Source of the DNA: an uncultured Eubacteriales bacterium
GTDB taxonomy: Bacteria; Bacillota; Clostridia; Oscillospirales; Acutalibacteraceae
Assembly: GCA_934486895.1 (NCBI GenBank)
Contig: CAKSQZ010000015.1
Location: 1 to 38,192, forward strand
Reading direction: 5' to 3'
Length of the DNA stretch: 38,192 nucleotides
Positions 1-7,634 of this stretch are shown in pieces. The notes beneath the pieces were generated by a model. The model worked only from the letters and a program-made list of their open reading frames with translations, ran no database searches and was not told the DNA's origin. Each line of letters starts with the position of its first letter. The stretch's first letter is position 1. The position numbers and the translations under genes are program-made.

Positions 1-75
1 GGAGCTGGTGGACGGACTTGAACCCCCGACCTGCTGATTACAAATCAGCTGCTCTACCAACTGAGCTACACCAGC
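1..75 (-). tRNA. tRNA-Thr (anticodon UGU)
   Basis: Read on the minus strand this folds as a cloverleaf: 7-bp acceptor stem (69-75 with 4-10), a D arm with GCTCAGTTGGTAGAGC, a 5-bp anticodon stem with loop TTTGTAA, and a T arm with loop TTCAAGT. The anticodon TGT (positions 40-42) reads ACA, so it is threonine. The discriminator is U (position 3), followed by encoded CC; the last A would lie just outside the window. The T stem is imperfect: GGGGG faces CCGTC, giving a central G-G mismatch next to a G-T wobble. A consensus promoter sits directly upstream, so it is probably transcribed on its own. Family is certain; full functionality is inferred. Confidence 0.95.
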
Positions 76-96
76 GCGTTGACTTGACGCTTAAAT

Positions 97-125
97 ACTA
101 TACCACATTTAATTTAAGTTGTCAA
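97..125 (-). promoter_or_regulatory. Promoter of tRNA-Thr
   Basis: On the minus strand the -35 is TTGACA (120-125) and the -10 is TATAGT (97-102) with a 17-nt spacer, about 20 nt before the tRNA 5' end. This is a near-consensus housekeeping sigma factor promoter. Confidence 0.88.
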
Positions 126-165
126 GCAATTTTTTTGTTTTTTTGAACAATATTCGATAGAAATT

Positions 166-969
166 TTATTTTTCGCCGTAAAGCGCACGGCAAAGCGATT
201 TTACGGCAGATACAGCATCGTTGCCGCAAAGATCGTTTGCGCTGAACTCGACTGTTATTATCCTCGCGGACGGATATTTCTCCGCCGCTTTCGATTCAGA
301 CGAAGTATCGCAAACAACGATTTCGGGAGTTTTGCCGATCTTCAGTCCGCAAACACTGAAAAGCTCCGCTATCAGTGTATCATCGCCGAACTCGTAGGAG
401 CCTTGGGAGACAAATGCGGCATTCATCGGCTCGTTCGGGATCGAGTACTTCTCTGCCGCCGCTTTAACATTGCTTTTTAGAATTTCATACGAATTTTCTG
501 CCGCCGACTTTCCCGACACATTTCCTGAAAGCACTATGCCGAGCGAAGAATAAAATTCAGGCAATTCGCTTTGCAAATACGGCGCATCCAGCCTTACAAC
601 TTTGATACCCACGTCATACAGCTCGGACAGCGCAATATCCGATGTGAACGATGTTGTTATCAAAACATCGGGAGAAACGGCTTTAATTCTCTCAATATCG
701 GGTGCGGCAACCGTGCCGACCGAGACTGCGGCAGGCGCGTCTTCGCTTAAATAGCCGTTCGGCACACCGCACAGACGAATACCGCCGCCCATCATGCAAA
801 CAGCGTCTGCCGCCTGCCTAAACAACACGGCGACCTTAGACGGCGCTTTATCGAGCGTGCAGCCGCCGACAGTGACAGGATAATCGGCGGTCGTATCTTC
901 GCCGCCGCAGCCGCACAAAACGGCGGCAAACAATATCACCGCCGCAAAAAATGTCAAAAATCTTTTCAT
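166..969 (-). CDS. Substrate-binding lipoprotein, Fe/B12-type (BtuF/FhuD-like) family
   Basis: A predicted lipoprotein of 267 aa. It starts with MKR, a hydrophobic stretch of about 15 residues and a lipobox-like Leu-Cys-Gly-Cys, so Cys21 is the probable lipidated residue. The body resembles periplasmic-binding-protein family 2 (cobalamin/siderophore/metal-chelate binding), with the typical segment PDIERIKAVSPDVLITTS. The ATG at 969 is preferred; an in-frame TTG at 973-975 that overlaps the upstream stop codon would add two residues. The coding start is 3 nt after the stop of the preceding small gene, so it is the last gene of the citrate synthase operon. No permease or ATPase lies nearby, so the ligand is unknown and transport is only inferred. 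The protein is somewhat shorter than usual family members. Confidence 0.75.
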   Translation of the reverse strand: MKRFLTFFAAVILFAAVLCGCGGEDTTADYPVTVGGCTLDKAPSKVAVLFRQAADAVCMMGGGIRLCGVPNGYLSEDAPAAVSVGTVAAPDIERIKAVSPDVLITTSFTSDIALSELYDVGIKVVRLDAPYLQSELPEFYSSLGIVLSGNVSGKSAAENSYEILKSNVKAAAEKYSIPNEPMNAAFVSQGSYEFGDDTLIAELFSVCGLKIGKTPEIVVCDTSSESKAAEKYPSARIITVEFSANDLCGNDAVSAVKSLCRALYGEK

Positions 970-971
970 GA

Positions 972-1271
972 TCAATAGTATTTACAAACGACAGAGCGCT
1001 TGACCCCGTCCTTATCAATGCCGACTATTCTGACGCCCTCTCGACTCAAAAGCTCGCCGAATTCCATTGTTTCGGTGTCGCAGCAGAAAACATCCTTGCC
1101 CTCGCAAGTGACATACAAAATGCCGTCTTTAACATTTATTCTGCCGTCCTTGCCGAGAATGATCTCGCTGCCGTTTTCATCGCGCGAGGAAACATATTTC
1201 AAAAGGCGATGGCTCGCGATCGCAAGAATCTCGCTGTTCTGATTCTTTTTTCTGCGCTTGAATATACTCAT
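972..1271 (-). CDS. Hypothetical protein, 99 aa
   Basis: Not recognised. It begins with a very basic stretch (MSIFKRRKKNQN) and continues with a soluble, probably beta-rich body that includes a Cys-Cys pair (FCCDTE). There is no signal peptide or membrane segment. The ATG start has an AAGGAG ribosome binding site. It begins 9 nt after the upstream membrane-protein gene stops and ends at the start of the lipoprotein gene, so it is clearly co-translated with them. The tight spacing supports a real gene; no function can be given. Confidence 0.7.
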   Translation of the reverse strand: MSIFKRRKKNQNSEILAIASHRLLKYVSSRDENGSEIILGKDGRINVKDGILYVTCEGKDVFCCDTETMEFGELLSREGVRIVGIDKDGVKRSVVCKYY

Positions 1272-1280
1272 TTTCGCTCC

Positions 1281-2090
1281 TTAATCGTCCTCTCTTATTT
1301 TCGGCGATGCAAAAAGCGTCATAACAAGGAACACCGCGATATAAATGCCGCTTGCAAAATCGAAATACGAGATGTGTTCGGAGATATGGATACCTGTATT
1401 CGGCATGAACCAATTAACATAGTATTTCGGAACCGAGCAGGCAAAGCAAAGCAATGCCGCAGGAAAACCGAAGCCATAGAGCATTTTGACCGTCGATTTG
1501 GACGCCATGCCCGCATTGACTCTCGCGAACATGTGCCAGAACATCATTGTGACACCGAGCATTGTTATTGTGAGAATTATATCGGTGACTTTGATAACAT
1601 CGACATAGCTTATAAATGTGACCGTGAAGCGGACTGCGCCGAACAGGCTAGGGATCAAAAACAGTTCCGACGGCGCTTTTTTGCCGCAAATGAGCATAAC
1701 GCCATAGGCAACACAGAAGATGAAAAAGGCCGCATAAGCCGCAAGCAGGAAATAATCGCTCACCGATATAGTTGCCATTTTCAAAACATACTGCGCGCAT
1801 CTTATGCCCGCGACAACGGCGAGCATGAGCGTCATAACGCCGAGCGGACGGGAGACAATATAACTGTCGCCCAGCGGCGGATTTTCCGATGAAAGCATTG
1901 CGATGATGAAATATGCGATCATCAGTGCAAAGATCGTTATCAGAAAGACAGGCTCAAAAACCTCGTATTCCTTATAATAAAAGCCTGTTTTCGGATCGAT
2001 CATAGCCGCGTTTTGCATGATCCTCACAACAACTGTTATCGCAGTGAGCACGCTGAAGATCACCGATGAAACTATCGCTTTGGTTTTCAA
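1281..2090 (-). CDS. Integral membrane protein of unknown function (about 8 TM)
   Basis: A 269-aa hydrophobic protein with about eight predicted transmembrane helices, at approximate residues 5-25, 47-70, 84-105, 110-135, 143-165, 168-190, 205-225 and 240-262. I do not recognise the family. The reading frame starts at TTG, with AAAGGCGG about 9 nt upstream. It follows citrate synthase by 21 nt and precedes the 99-aa gene by 9 nt, so it belongs to the citrate synthase operon. A role in citrate or cation transport would be a guess from context only; no transporter motif is visible. Confidence 0.7.
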   Translation of the reverse strand: MKTKAIVSSVIFSVLTAITVVVRIMQNAAMIDPKTGFYYKEYEVFEPVFLITIFALMIAYFIIAMLSSENPPLGDSYIVSRPLGVMTLMLAVVAGIRCAQYVLKMATISVSDYFLLAAYAAFFIFCVAYGVMLICGKKAPSELFLIPSLFGAVRFTVTFISYVDVIKVTDIILTITMLGVTMMFWHMFARVNAGMASKSTVKMLYGFGFPAALLCFACSVPKYYVNWFMPNTGIHISEHISYFDFASGIYIAVFLVMTLFASPKIREDD

Positions 2091-2111
2091 ATTGATTCCG
2101 CCTTTCGAAAA

Positions 2112-3470
2112 TTATCTTTTATCAAGCGGAATATATTCCGCAACTTGGCTGAATGTGCTTTTATATGCCGGTCTGATAATGCGGTTGCCGGTCAATGTTT
2201 CTTCGATTCTGTGAGCGCACCAGCCTGCGGTTCTTGCAACTGCGAAAAGCGGTGTGAACAGATCGGACGGGATACCGAGAGTTTTATAAACAAGGCCTGA
2301 ATAAAAATCAACATTGGCACAGATAGTTTTGCTTGACCCTTTGATCGCTCTGAACACCTCGGGCGAGAGCCGCTCGACACGCTCGAGCAGTTCAAATTCC
2401 TCGCCGAAGCCTTTTTCATGAGCAAGTCTGCGAGCATACTTTTTGAGAATGACTGCGCGCGGATCTGACTTTGTGTAGACAGCGTGACCCATACCGTAGA
2501 TAAGTCCGGAGCGGTCGCCTGCCTGCTTCTTCATCAGCTTGATAAGATAAGCGCTGATCTCGTCCTCATTAGTCCAGTCGGACACATTCTGCTTGATATG
2601 CTCAAACATTTCATCGACTTTGAGGTTTGCGCCGCCGTGGCGCGGGCCTTTAAGCGAGCCGATAGCCGCGGCAATTACCGAATATGTATCTGTTCCCGAA
2701 GATGAAAGCACACGGGCGGAGAAGGTTGAGTTATTACCGCCGCCGTGCTCTGCATGGAGAGTCAGGCAGACATCAAGAAGTCTTGCCTCGTCCTCTGTGA
2801 ATTTACGATCGGCGCGGATAGCCGAAAGGATCATTTCGGCAGCCGAATGGTTTTTATCGACAGGGTGGAAGAACATACTCTTTTTATCGTAATGACGGCG
2901 CTTTGCCTGGTAGGAATATGCCATAATAGTGGGCATTCTCGCGATTATTTCGAGCGACTGGCGCAGGAGATTGGAGATGCTTATATCATCGGGGTTGTCA
3001 TCGTAGGAATAAAGAGCGAGAGTTGAGCGCGCGAGCTTATTCATTATATTGCGCGACGGCGCTTTGAGGATCATATCCTCGGCAAAATACTCAGGTAGCT
3101 CACGAAGCTCGCCTAAGGTTTCGCGCAGCCCCGAAAGCTGATTTTTATTCGGGAGTGCGCCGAACAAAAGGAGCCAGCAAACTTCTTCAAAGCAAAAGCG
3201 GTTCTCATGCTCGCAGTTTTCGATAATATCATTTATATCATAGCCTCTGTATAAAAGCTGACCGTCTATCGGATATTTCTCCGCGTCGTTCATCATATAT
3301 CCGCGGACAGAGCAGATATTCGTCAGTCCGGCAAGGACGCCCGACCCGTCTGCGTTTCTCAGGCCGCGCTTAACGCCGTAACGCTCGAAATAATGCGGAT
3401 CGATATGATTTGTTTTCTCGATCTCCTTTGCGAGCACTTCTGCGGCGGCATTAAAAAAGTTTTTATCCAA
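2112..3470 (-). CDS. gltA: Citrate synthase (Si-type family)
   Basis: Condenses oxaloacetate and acetyl-CoA to citrate, feeding 2-oxoglutarate/glutamate synthesis in an anaerobe. The citrate synthase fold is shown by IDGQLLYRGYDI near residue 71, the catalytic histidine region LHAEHGGGNN (about 241-250), GMGHAVYTKSDPR (His about 332) and the C-terminal Asp in CANVDFYSG (about 391), numbered from the GTG. Length (about 452 aa) fits the clostridial citrate/2-methylcitrate synthase group; specificity for 2-methylcitrate cannot be excluded. Start choice: the most upstream candidate, GTG at 3479, lies inside a perfect 7-nt Shine-Dalgarno GAGGTGA (3476-3482), so the TTG at 3470, 5 nt after it, is the more likely start. 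First gene of a four-gene operon. Confidence 0.92.
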   Translation of the reverse strand: MDKNFFNAAAEVLAKEIEKTNHIDPHYFERYGVKRGLRNADGSGVLAGLTNICSVRGYMMNDAEKYPIDGQLLYRGYDINDIIENCEHENRFCFEEVCWLLLFGALPNKNQLSGLRETLGELRELPEYFAEDMILKAPSRNIMNKLARSTLALYSYDDNPDDISISNLLRQSLEIIARMPTIMAYSYQAKRRHYDKKSMFFHPVDKNHSAAEMILSAIRADRKFTEDEARLLDVCLTLHAEHGGGNNSTFSARVLSSSGTDTYSVIAAAIGSLKGPRHGGANLKVDEMFEHIKQNVSDWTNEDEISAYLIKLMKKQAGDRSGLIYGMGHAVYTKSDPRAVILKKYARRLAHEKGFGEEFELLERVERLSPEVFRAIKGSSKTICANVDFYSGLVYKTLGIPSDLFTPLFAVARTAGWCAHRIEETLTGNRIIRPAYKSTFSQVAEYIPLDKR

Positions 3471-3506
3471 GTCTTTCACCTCAAATTATACACTCTTATT
3501 TGATAT

Positions 3507-3535
3507 ATTATACATTAAATCGAATGTAAAGTCAA
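3507..3535 (-). promoter_or_regulatory. Promoter of the citrate synthase operon
   Basis: Minus strand: -35 TTGACT (3530-3535), 17-nt spacer, -10 TATAAT (3507-3512). Transcription would start near 3500, about 30 nt before the start codon. No operator is evident. Confidence 0.85.
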
Positions 3536-3550
3536 GAACCGCCGCAAAAC

Positions 3551-3580
3551 AAAACAGCCCCGATTGATCGGAGCTGTTTT
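3551..3580 (-). terminator. Terminator after the GH16 gene
   Basis: Arms AAAACAGC (3551-3558) and GCTGTTTT (3573-3580) with an inner CCGAT/ATCGG pairing. On the minus strand the hairpin is followed by TTTTGTTTTG. It lies 10 nt after the GH16 stop codon and isolates that gene from the citrate synthase promoter. Confidence 0.85.
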
Positions 3581-3590
3581 GCAGATCATT

Positions 3591-5288
3591 TTATTCGACA
3601 GGTTTATAAACCTTTACATAATCAACGGTGATGCCATCGATATTATGAGGTGAATTTTCGGGATCGAAAGAGCCCGCCCATGTGCCTGCCTCGACCGAAA
3701 GCTTGATATAACTTGCGACTTTGGAGATGTTGACAGTTGTGCCGTTTATAACATCGCCTTCTTTGAGAGTGTATGTTCGCTTGCCGTCGACATAGAACAC
3801 ATATTTATCCGGCTCCCACGAAAGGCCGAATGTGTGATAGCCATAGTAAACATTATTGACCCGTGTTGCCTGACCGACTGATTTATGGCGGCTTCCGTAG
3901 CCGTCGAAATGAATACCCTGTTGGACCTTATCGGTGTAGAGATATGCCGACTCGAAAATATCGATCTCGGTGCCGTCCGATCCGCCGTCGATACCGGTGT
4001 CGATAGCATCGGGCATTATCCAGAATGCACCCCAGAATCCGCGCGAATACTGCTGGAGCAGACAACGCGCCTCATAGTAGCCGTAGCTGTTATAGAAGCG
4101 GTTTTTAGTGCGCACAGCGCCGCTCTTGCAGCGCGCGGGCGCGTCCTCGTCGATTGCATTTGACAGCACAAGTCCGCCCTTGCCGTTCATCGAAACCATT
4201 TCATTGCGCCATACATTGCCGTTGTGGCGTTCCTGCTCGGGGCAGCGTTCCCACTTCCTGCGGTTTAATGTTGTGCCCTCGAAATCATCATAGAACGCAA
4301 GCGAATATTCCTTGCCGTTGATGATATAGTTGCCGTTGTCGGTCATGTCATAATGCGAATCGTAGTTCGCCTCGCCGTCAGTTGTGACAGGACGATGGAC
4401 AGCGGTTCGCTCGCCGTTGACCGTCTGAATAGCGGCATAGACATCCTTAGCGTTTATCCTGCCGTCCTCCCAGACATCTGCGGCTTCGCTGTCGGCGGCG
4501 GTATCGAGCTCATAGCCCGAAACCAGCTTTTTGAGCGCCAAAAGATCGGCGGTGTTCACAGCGTCATCTTTAATAACATCGCCGAGCAGACGATGATTGA
4601 TAAGGTCGCCGTAATCTTCATAAGCTACCGTGGGAAGTTTGCTGTTTTCCTTTGAAGTTGTGTATGTAGCGCCGTTGCCGCCCGCCAAAACGCTCGAAAC
4701 GGTATAGTTTATTGCGGTGAGACCTGTGTTGTAGTTCATCGCATTGATAGCGATAGTGTCGGGGACGACTGTGACATCATTTACATCGATATAGAATGTT
4801 CTTGTTTCGCCCGCGCGCATCTCAGCGCCGCCGTCGATAAGTGTCGGGCCGTTCTGCCAGTCGCCGTTCGCAAAGCAGTACATCTTGAATTTAACTGTGG
4901 TGGCGCCGCTGCTCGACTCGGCTTTGTCCAGCTTGAAAGTAACACGAAGTTTTTGATCGGTCGCTTTAGCGGCAGCAATCGCAGAAGAAGCGGCTGAAGT
5001 GCTCATCCCGACTTCAACCTGCAGGTGCTGGCAATTATATGTCATGCCCTCGGTGTTATAGGTCAGCGAACCGTTTGAAACACTTATTGCGCTTTTTGTG
5101 TTGCTTATATTCTGATTGTTGGGAGCTGTCCAGCCTTGGGTACGTGCGGCAATTATCCCGCCCGACCAGTCGCAGAAGGCAACAGCGTCATCCGATTCCG
5201 CCTGAACAAATGCGGGAGCGGCTGTCTGCATAGCCATTGCAAGTGCAACTGTCACTGCAAGAAGCACGATTTTTATAGTTCTTTTCAT
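3591..5288 (-). CDS. Secreted GH16 beta-glucanase with an internal dockerin-like module
   Basis: A 565-aa secreted glycoside hydrolase, probably acting on beta-1,3 or mixed beta-1,3/1,4-glucans (laminarinase/lichenase type); the exact substrate is not resolved. Order of parts: signal peptide 1-30 (cleavage likely after VQA); an N-terminal beta-rich region, about 31-225, that I cannot assign to a carbohydrate-binding family; a dockerin-like duplicated module about 235-292; and the GH16 catalytic domain about 325-563. The GH16 signature EIDIFE is intact at 441-446, so E441 (nucleophile), D443 and E446 (acid/base) are present. Both dockerin repeats keep D-x-x-x-D, I/V-N and a final D, but carry Ile or Trp where calcium loops normally have Asn/Asp at position 3. 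Monocistronic, with its own promoter and terminator; ATG start with AAGGAG. Confidence 0.92.
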   Translation of the reverse strand: MKRTIKIVLLAVTVALAMAMQTAAPAFVQAESDDAVAFCDWSGGIIAARTQGWTAPNNQNISNTKSAISVSNGSLTYNTEGMTYNCQHLQVEVGMSTSAASSAIAAAKATDQKLRVTFKLDKAESSSGATTVKFKMYCFANGDWQNGPTLIDGGAEMRAGETRTFYIDVNDVTVVPDTIAINAMNYNTGLTAINYTVSSVLAGGNGATYTTSKENSKLPTVAYEDYGDLINHRLLGDVIKDDAVNTADLLALKKLVSGYELDTAADSEAADVWEDGRINAKDVYAAIQTVNGERTAVHRPVTTDGEANYDSHYDMTDNGNYIINGKEYSLAFYDDFEGTTLNRRKWERCPEQERHNGNVWRNEMVSMNGKGGLVLSNAIDEDAPARCKSGAVRTKNRFYNSYGYYEARCLLQQYSRGFWGAFWIMPDAIDTGIDGGSDGTEIDIFESAYLYTDKVQQGIHFDGYGSRHKSVGQATRVNNVYYGYHTFGLSWEPDKYVFYVDGKRTYTLKEGDVINGTTVNISKVASYIKLSVEAGTWAGSFDPENSPHNIDGITVDYVKVYKPVE

Positions 5289-5320
5289 TCAGTTACTCCT
5301 TTTTAATATCATCTTTCTTC

Positions 5321-5349
5321 ATACTAACATACAAATCAGAGCGTTTCAA
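5321..5349 (-). promoter_or_regulatory. Promoter of the GH16 gene
   Basis: Minus strand: -35 TTGAAA (5344-5349), 17-nt spacer, -10 TAGTAT (5321-5326). Just upstream lies an imperfect inverted repeat, CGGCGTTTT / AAAAGCGCCG (5365-5389), which could be an operator. A weaker second promoter with -10 TATACT near 5407-5412 is possible. Confidence 0.7.
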
Positions 5350-5430
5350 GCGTTATTTATTTTTCGGCGTTTTAGTTAAAAAAGCGCCGTTTTCTTGTGC
5401 AATAGAGTATATCACAAAGTCAATTTATTC

Positions 5431-5466
5431 AAAAAAATCCGCCGGCCGAAAAATCGACCGACGGAT
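5431..5466 (-). terminator. Terminator of the groESL operon
   Basis: GC-rich hairpin with arms ATCCGTCGGTCGA and TCGGCCGGCGGAT around a short T-rich loop, followed on the minus strand by seven T residues (5431-5437). It lies 20 nt after the groEL stop codon. Confidence 0.92.
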
Positions 5467-5486
5467 AACTTTTATTTATTAGCGGA

Positions 5487-7130
5487 TCAATACATACCGC
5501 CCATGCCGCCTGCCGCAGCAGCTGCTGCAGCTGCATTTGCTGCCGCCGCATCTTCCTTCTTATCGGCAACGAGCGACTCTGTTGTGAGTACCATAGCCGC
5601 AACCGAAGCCGCATTCTGAAGAGCGGAACGGGTGACCTTTGTAGGATCGACAATGCCCGCCTTGAGCATATCGACATATTCTTCGTTGTAAGCATCAAAG
5701 CCGTAGTTGACCTTATCGGAAGAAACGATCTTATCGATGATAACAGAGCCTTCGAGGCCTGCATTGTGAGCGATCTGTCTTACCGGCTCTTCAAGAGCTT
5801 TCAGCACGATAGCCGCACCTGTCTTTTCGTCGCCTGTGAGCGAATCAACAAGCTTCTTAACAGCAGGAATTGCATTGAGCAGAGCTGTGCCGCCGCCTGC
5901 GACGATACCCTCTTCGACTGCCGCACGGGTTGCCGAAAGAGCGTCTTCAATGCGGAGCTTCTTCTCTTTCATTTCGATCTCTGTTGCCGCACCGACTTTG
6001 ATAACAGCTACGCCGCCTGCAAGCTTAGCAAGACGCTCCTGCAGCTTCTCGCGATCGAAATCGGATGTTGTTGCTTCGATCTGCGAACGGATCTGCTGAA
6101 CACGCGCCGCAATGTCATCGGAATTGCCTGCACCGTCAACAATGATCGTGTTCTCCTTGGTGACTTTGACCTGGCGAGCCTTACCGAGCTGCTCCATGGT
6201 AGTGTCTTTAAGCTCAAGACCGAGTTCCTCGGAAATGACCTGACCGCCTGTGAGAATGGCGATATCTCTGAGCATTTCTTTTCTTCTGTCGCCGAATCCC
6301 GGAGCTTTAACCGCAACACAGGTGAAAGTGCCGCGCAGACGGTTGACGATAAGTGTTGAGAGAGCCTCGCCCTCAATGTCCTCCGCGATGATGAGCAGCT
6401 TCTTGCCCGACTGGACGATCTGCTCGAGAAGCGGAAGGATCTCCTGAATGTTAGAGATCTTTTTATCTGTGATAAGAATAGAAGCATCATCAAGCACAGC
6501 TTCCATTTTATCTGTATCGGTTACCATATACGGTGTGATATAACCGCGGTCAAACTGCATACCCTCAACAACTTCGGAATATGTCTCAGCCGTCTTGGAT
6601 TCCTCGATAGTGATAACACCGTCGTTCGATACCTTTTCCATAGCGTCTGCTATAAGTGTGCCGACAAAATCGTCAGCCGCGGAGATAGCGGCAACTCTCT
6701 TGATCTCATCGGAATCTGTGACCTTTTTGGAGTTTGCCTTAACAGCGTCAACCGCAGCATCGACAGCGGATTTGATACCCTTTCTGACGACCATGGGGTT
6801 AGCGCCGGAAGTTACATTCTTCATACCCTCGCGGATGAGAGCCTGTGCGAGCAGTGTTGCGGTCGTTGTACCGTCGCCCGCGCAATCGTTTGTCTTTGTG
6901 GCAACTTCCTTAACGAGCTGAGCACCCATGTTTTCAAACGGATCGTCAAGCTCGACTTCCTTAGCGATAGTAACGCCGTCGTTTGTGATAAGCGGAGCGC
7001 CGAACTTCTTATCGAGGACAACATTTCTGCCCTTCGGGCCGAGTGTTACCTTAACTGTGTCAGCAAGCTTATCAACGCCTGTCTGCAAAGCTTTTCTTGC
7101 TTCTTCACCGAAAATAATATCTTTAGCCAT
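5487..7130 (-). CDS. groL: Chaperonin GroEL (Hsp60)
   Basis: The 60-kDa chaperonin that forms the double-ring folding chamber and works with GroES using ATP. Length 547 aa, as usual. Visible signatures include the ATP-binding LGPKGRNVVLDKKFG near residue 30, GDGTTTATLLAQALI near 86, and the conserved AAVEEGIVAGGGTAL near 404. It follows groES by 14 nt and shares its CIRCE-controlled promoter. The C-terminal tail is unusual: four Ala, one Asn, eight Ala, then a single short GGMGGMY, instead of the long Gly-Gly-Met repeat of many GroEL tails. ATG start with GGGAGG upstream. Confidence 0.98.
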   Translation of the reverse strand: MAKDIIFGEEARKALQTGVDKLADTVKVTLGPKGRNVVLDKKFGAPLITNDGVTIAKEVELDDPFENMGAQLVKEVATKTNDCAGDGTTTATLLAQALIREGMKNVTSGANPMVVRKGIKSAVDAAVDAVKANSKKVTDSDEIKRVAAISAADDFVGTLIADAMEKVSNDGVITIEESKTAETYSEVVEGMQFDRGYITPYMVTDTDKMEAVLDDASILITDKKISNIQEILPLLEQIVQSGKKLLIIAEDIEGEALSTLIVNRLRGTFTCVAVKAPGFGDRRKEMLRDIAILTGGQVISEELGLELKDTTMEQLGKARQVKVTKENTIIVDGAGNSDDIAARVQQIRSQIEATTSDFDREKLQERLAKLAGGVAVIKVGAATEIEMKEKKLRIEDALSATRAAVEEGIVAGGGTALLNAIPAVKKLVDSLTGDEKTGAAIVLKALEEPVRQIAHNAGLEGSVIIDKIVSSDKVNYGFDAYNEEYVDMLKAGIVDPTKVTRSALQNAASVAAMVLTTESLVADKKEDAAAANAAAAAAAAGGMGGMY

Positions 7131-7144
7131 TATAAAGACCTCCC

Positions 7145-7429
7145 TTATTCAACTACTGCAAGAATATCGGACGAAGAGCAGATAGTGTACTCCTCACCGT
7201 CGATCTTGACCTGTGTTCCCGAATACTTGCTTGTGAGCACTTTATCGCCGACTTTGACCGGCATTTCGCACTGCTCGCCGTTGACAACGGCAAATTCGCC
7301 CACCGCGATAACTTCCGCTACCTGCGGTTTCTCCTTTGCATTGCCTGCGAGAACAATACCGCTTTTGGTCGTCTCTTCAGCCTCTGTCATCTTGACGACG
7401 ACATGATCGTATATCGGTCTGATTTTCAT
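7145..7429 (-). CDS. groS: Co-chaperonin GroES (Hsp10)
   Basis: The 94-aa lid of the GroEL chamber. Family features are the start MKIRPIYDHVVVK, the mobile-loop region EETTKSGIVLAGNAKEKPQ around residues 18-36, and the C-terminal DILAVVE. First gene of the groES-groEL operon; the ATG is preceded by a strong AGGAGG. Expression is expected to be repressed by HrcA at the CIRCE element directly upstream; hrcA itself is not in this window. Confidence 0.98.
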   Translation of the reverse strand: MKIRPIYDHVVVKMTEAEETTKSGIVLAGNAKEKPQVAEVIAVGEFAVVNGEQCEMPVKVGDKVLTSKYSGTQVKIDGEEYTICSSSDILAVVE

Positions 7430-7464
7430 TATGAATTACCTCCTGAAAGTAAACTGTCATATAA

Positions 7465-7491
7465 TTAGCACTCTTTTATTCCGAGTGCTAA
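7465..7491 (-). promoter_or_regulatory. CIRCE operator (HrcA binding site)
   Basis: A perfect CIRCE inverted repeat: TTAGCACTC (7465-7473), 9-nt spacer, GAGTGCTAA (7483-7491). It lies in the groES 5' leader, directly next to the promoter, which is the classical arrangement for repression by HrcA. Confidence 0.97.
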
Positions 7492-7496
7492 TTATA
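7491..7496 (-). promoter_or_regulatory. -10 element of the groESL promoter
   Basis: TATAAT on the minus strand, sharing its last base with the CIRCE repeat. The matching -35 is weak (TTTTGG or similar around 7513-7519), as far as can be seen. Confidence 0.6.
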
Positions 7497-7581
7497 TTTT
7501 AACTATTTCTGACCAAAAATCAACCCCTAAATCAAGAAATTTTTAAAAATTCAAAATTTATTAACATTTTTGAGCACGGAT

Positions 7582-7602
7582 CCGATTTTTATTCAAAATC
7601 GG
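7582..7602. repeat. Inverted repeat abutting the -35 of the pnuC promoter
   Basis: Perfect 8-bp inverted repeat CCGATTTT (7582-7589) / AAAATCGG (7595-7602) with a 5-nt centre, ending directly before the -35 TTGACA. It could be a regulator site for the plus-strand gene. It is not followed by a T-run on either strand, so it is not an obvious terminator. Confidence 0.6.
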
Positions 7603-7631
7603 TTGACAAACAATAGATTATATGCTAAAAT
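7603..7631 (+). promoter_or_regulatory. Promoter of the pnuC-family gene
   Basis: -35 TTGACA (7603-7608), 17-nt spacer, -10 TAAAAT (7626-7631). Transcription should start near 7638, inside the palindrome CTCAAATATTTGAG (7635-7648), leaving a leader of about 113 nt. Confidence 0.87.
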
Positions 7632-7634
7632 ACA

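Noticed and set aside
1209..1892. A 227-codon plus-strand frame
   Set aside because: Antisense to the 8-helix membrane protein and the 99-aa gene. The opposite frames have ribosome binding sites and operon spacing, and this one has a low-complexity, charge-rich translation.
5365..5389. Inverted repeat upstream of the GH16 promoter as a terminator
   Set aside because: On the minus strand it is followed by A residues, not T; on the plus strand there is no gene to terminate. It is mentioned only as a possible operator.
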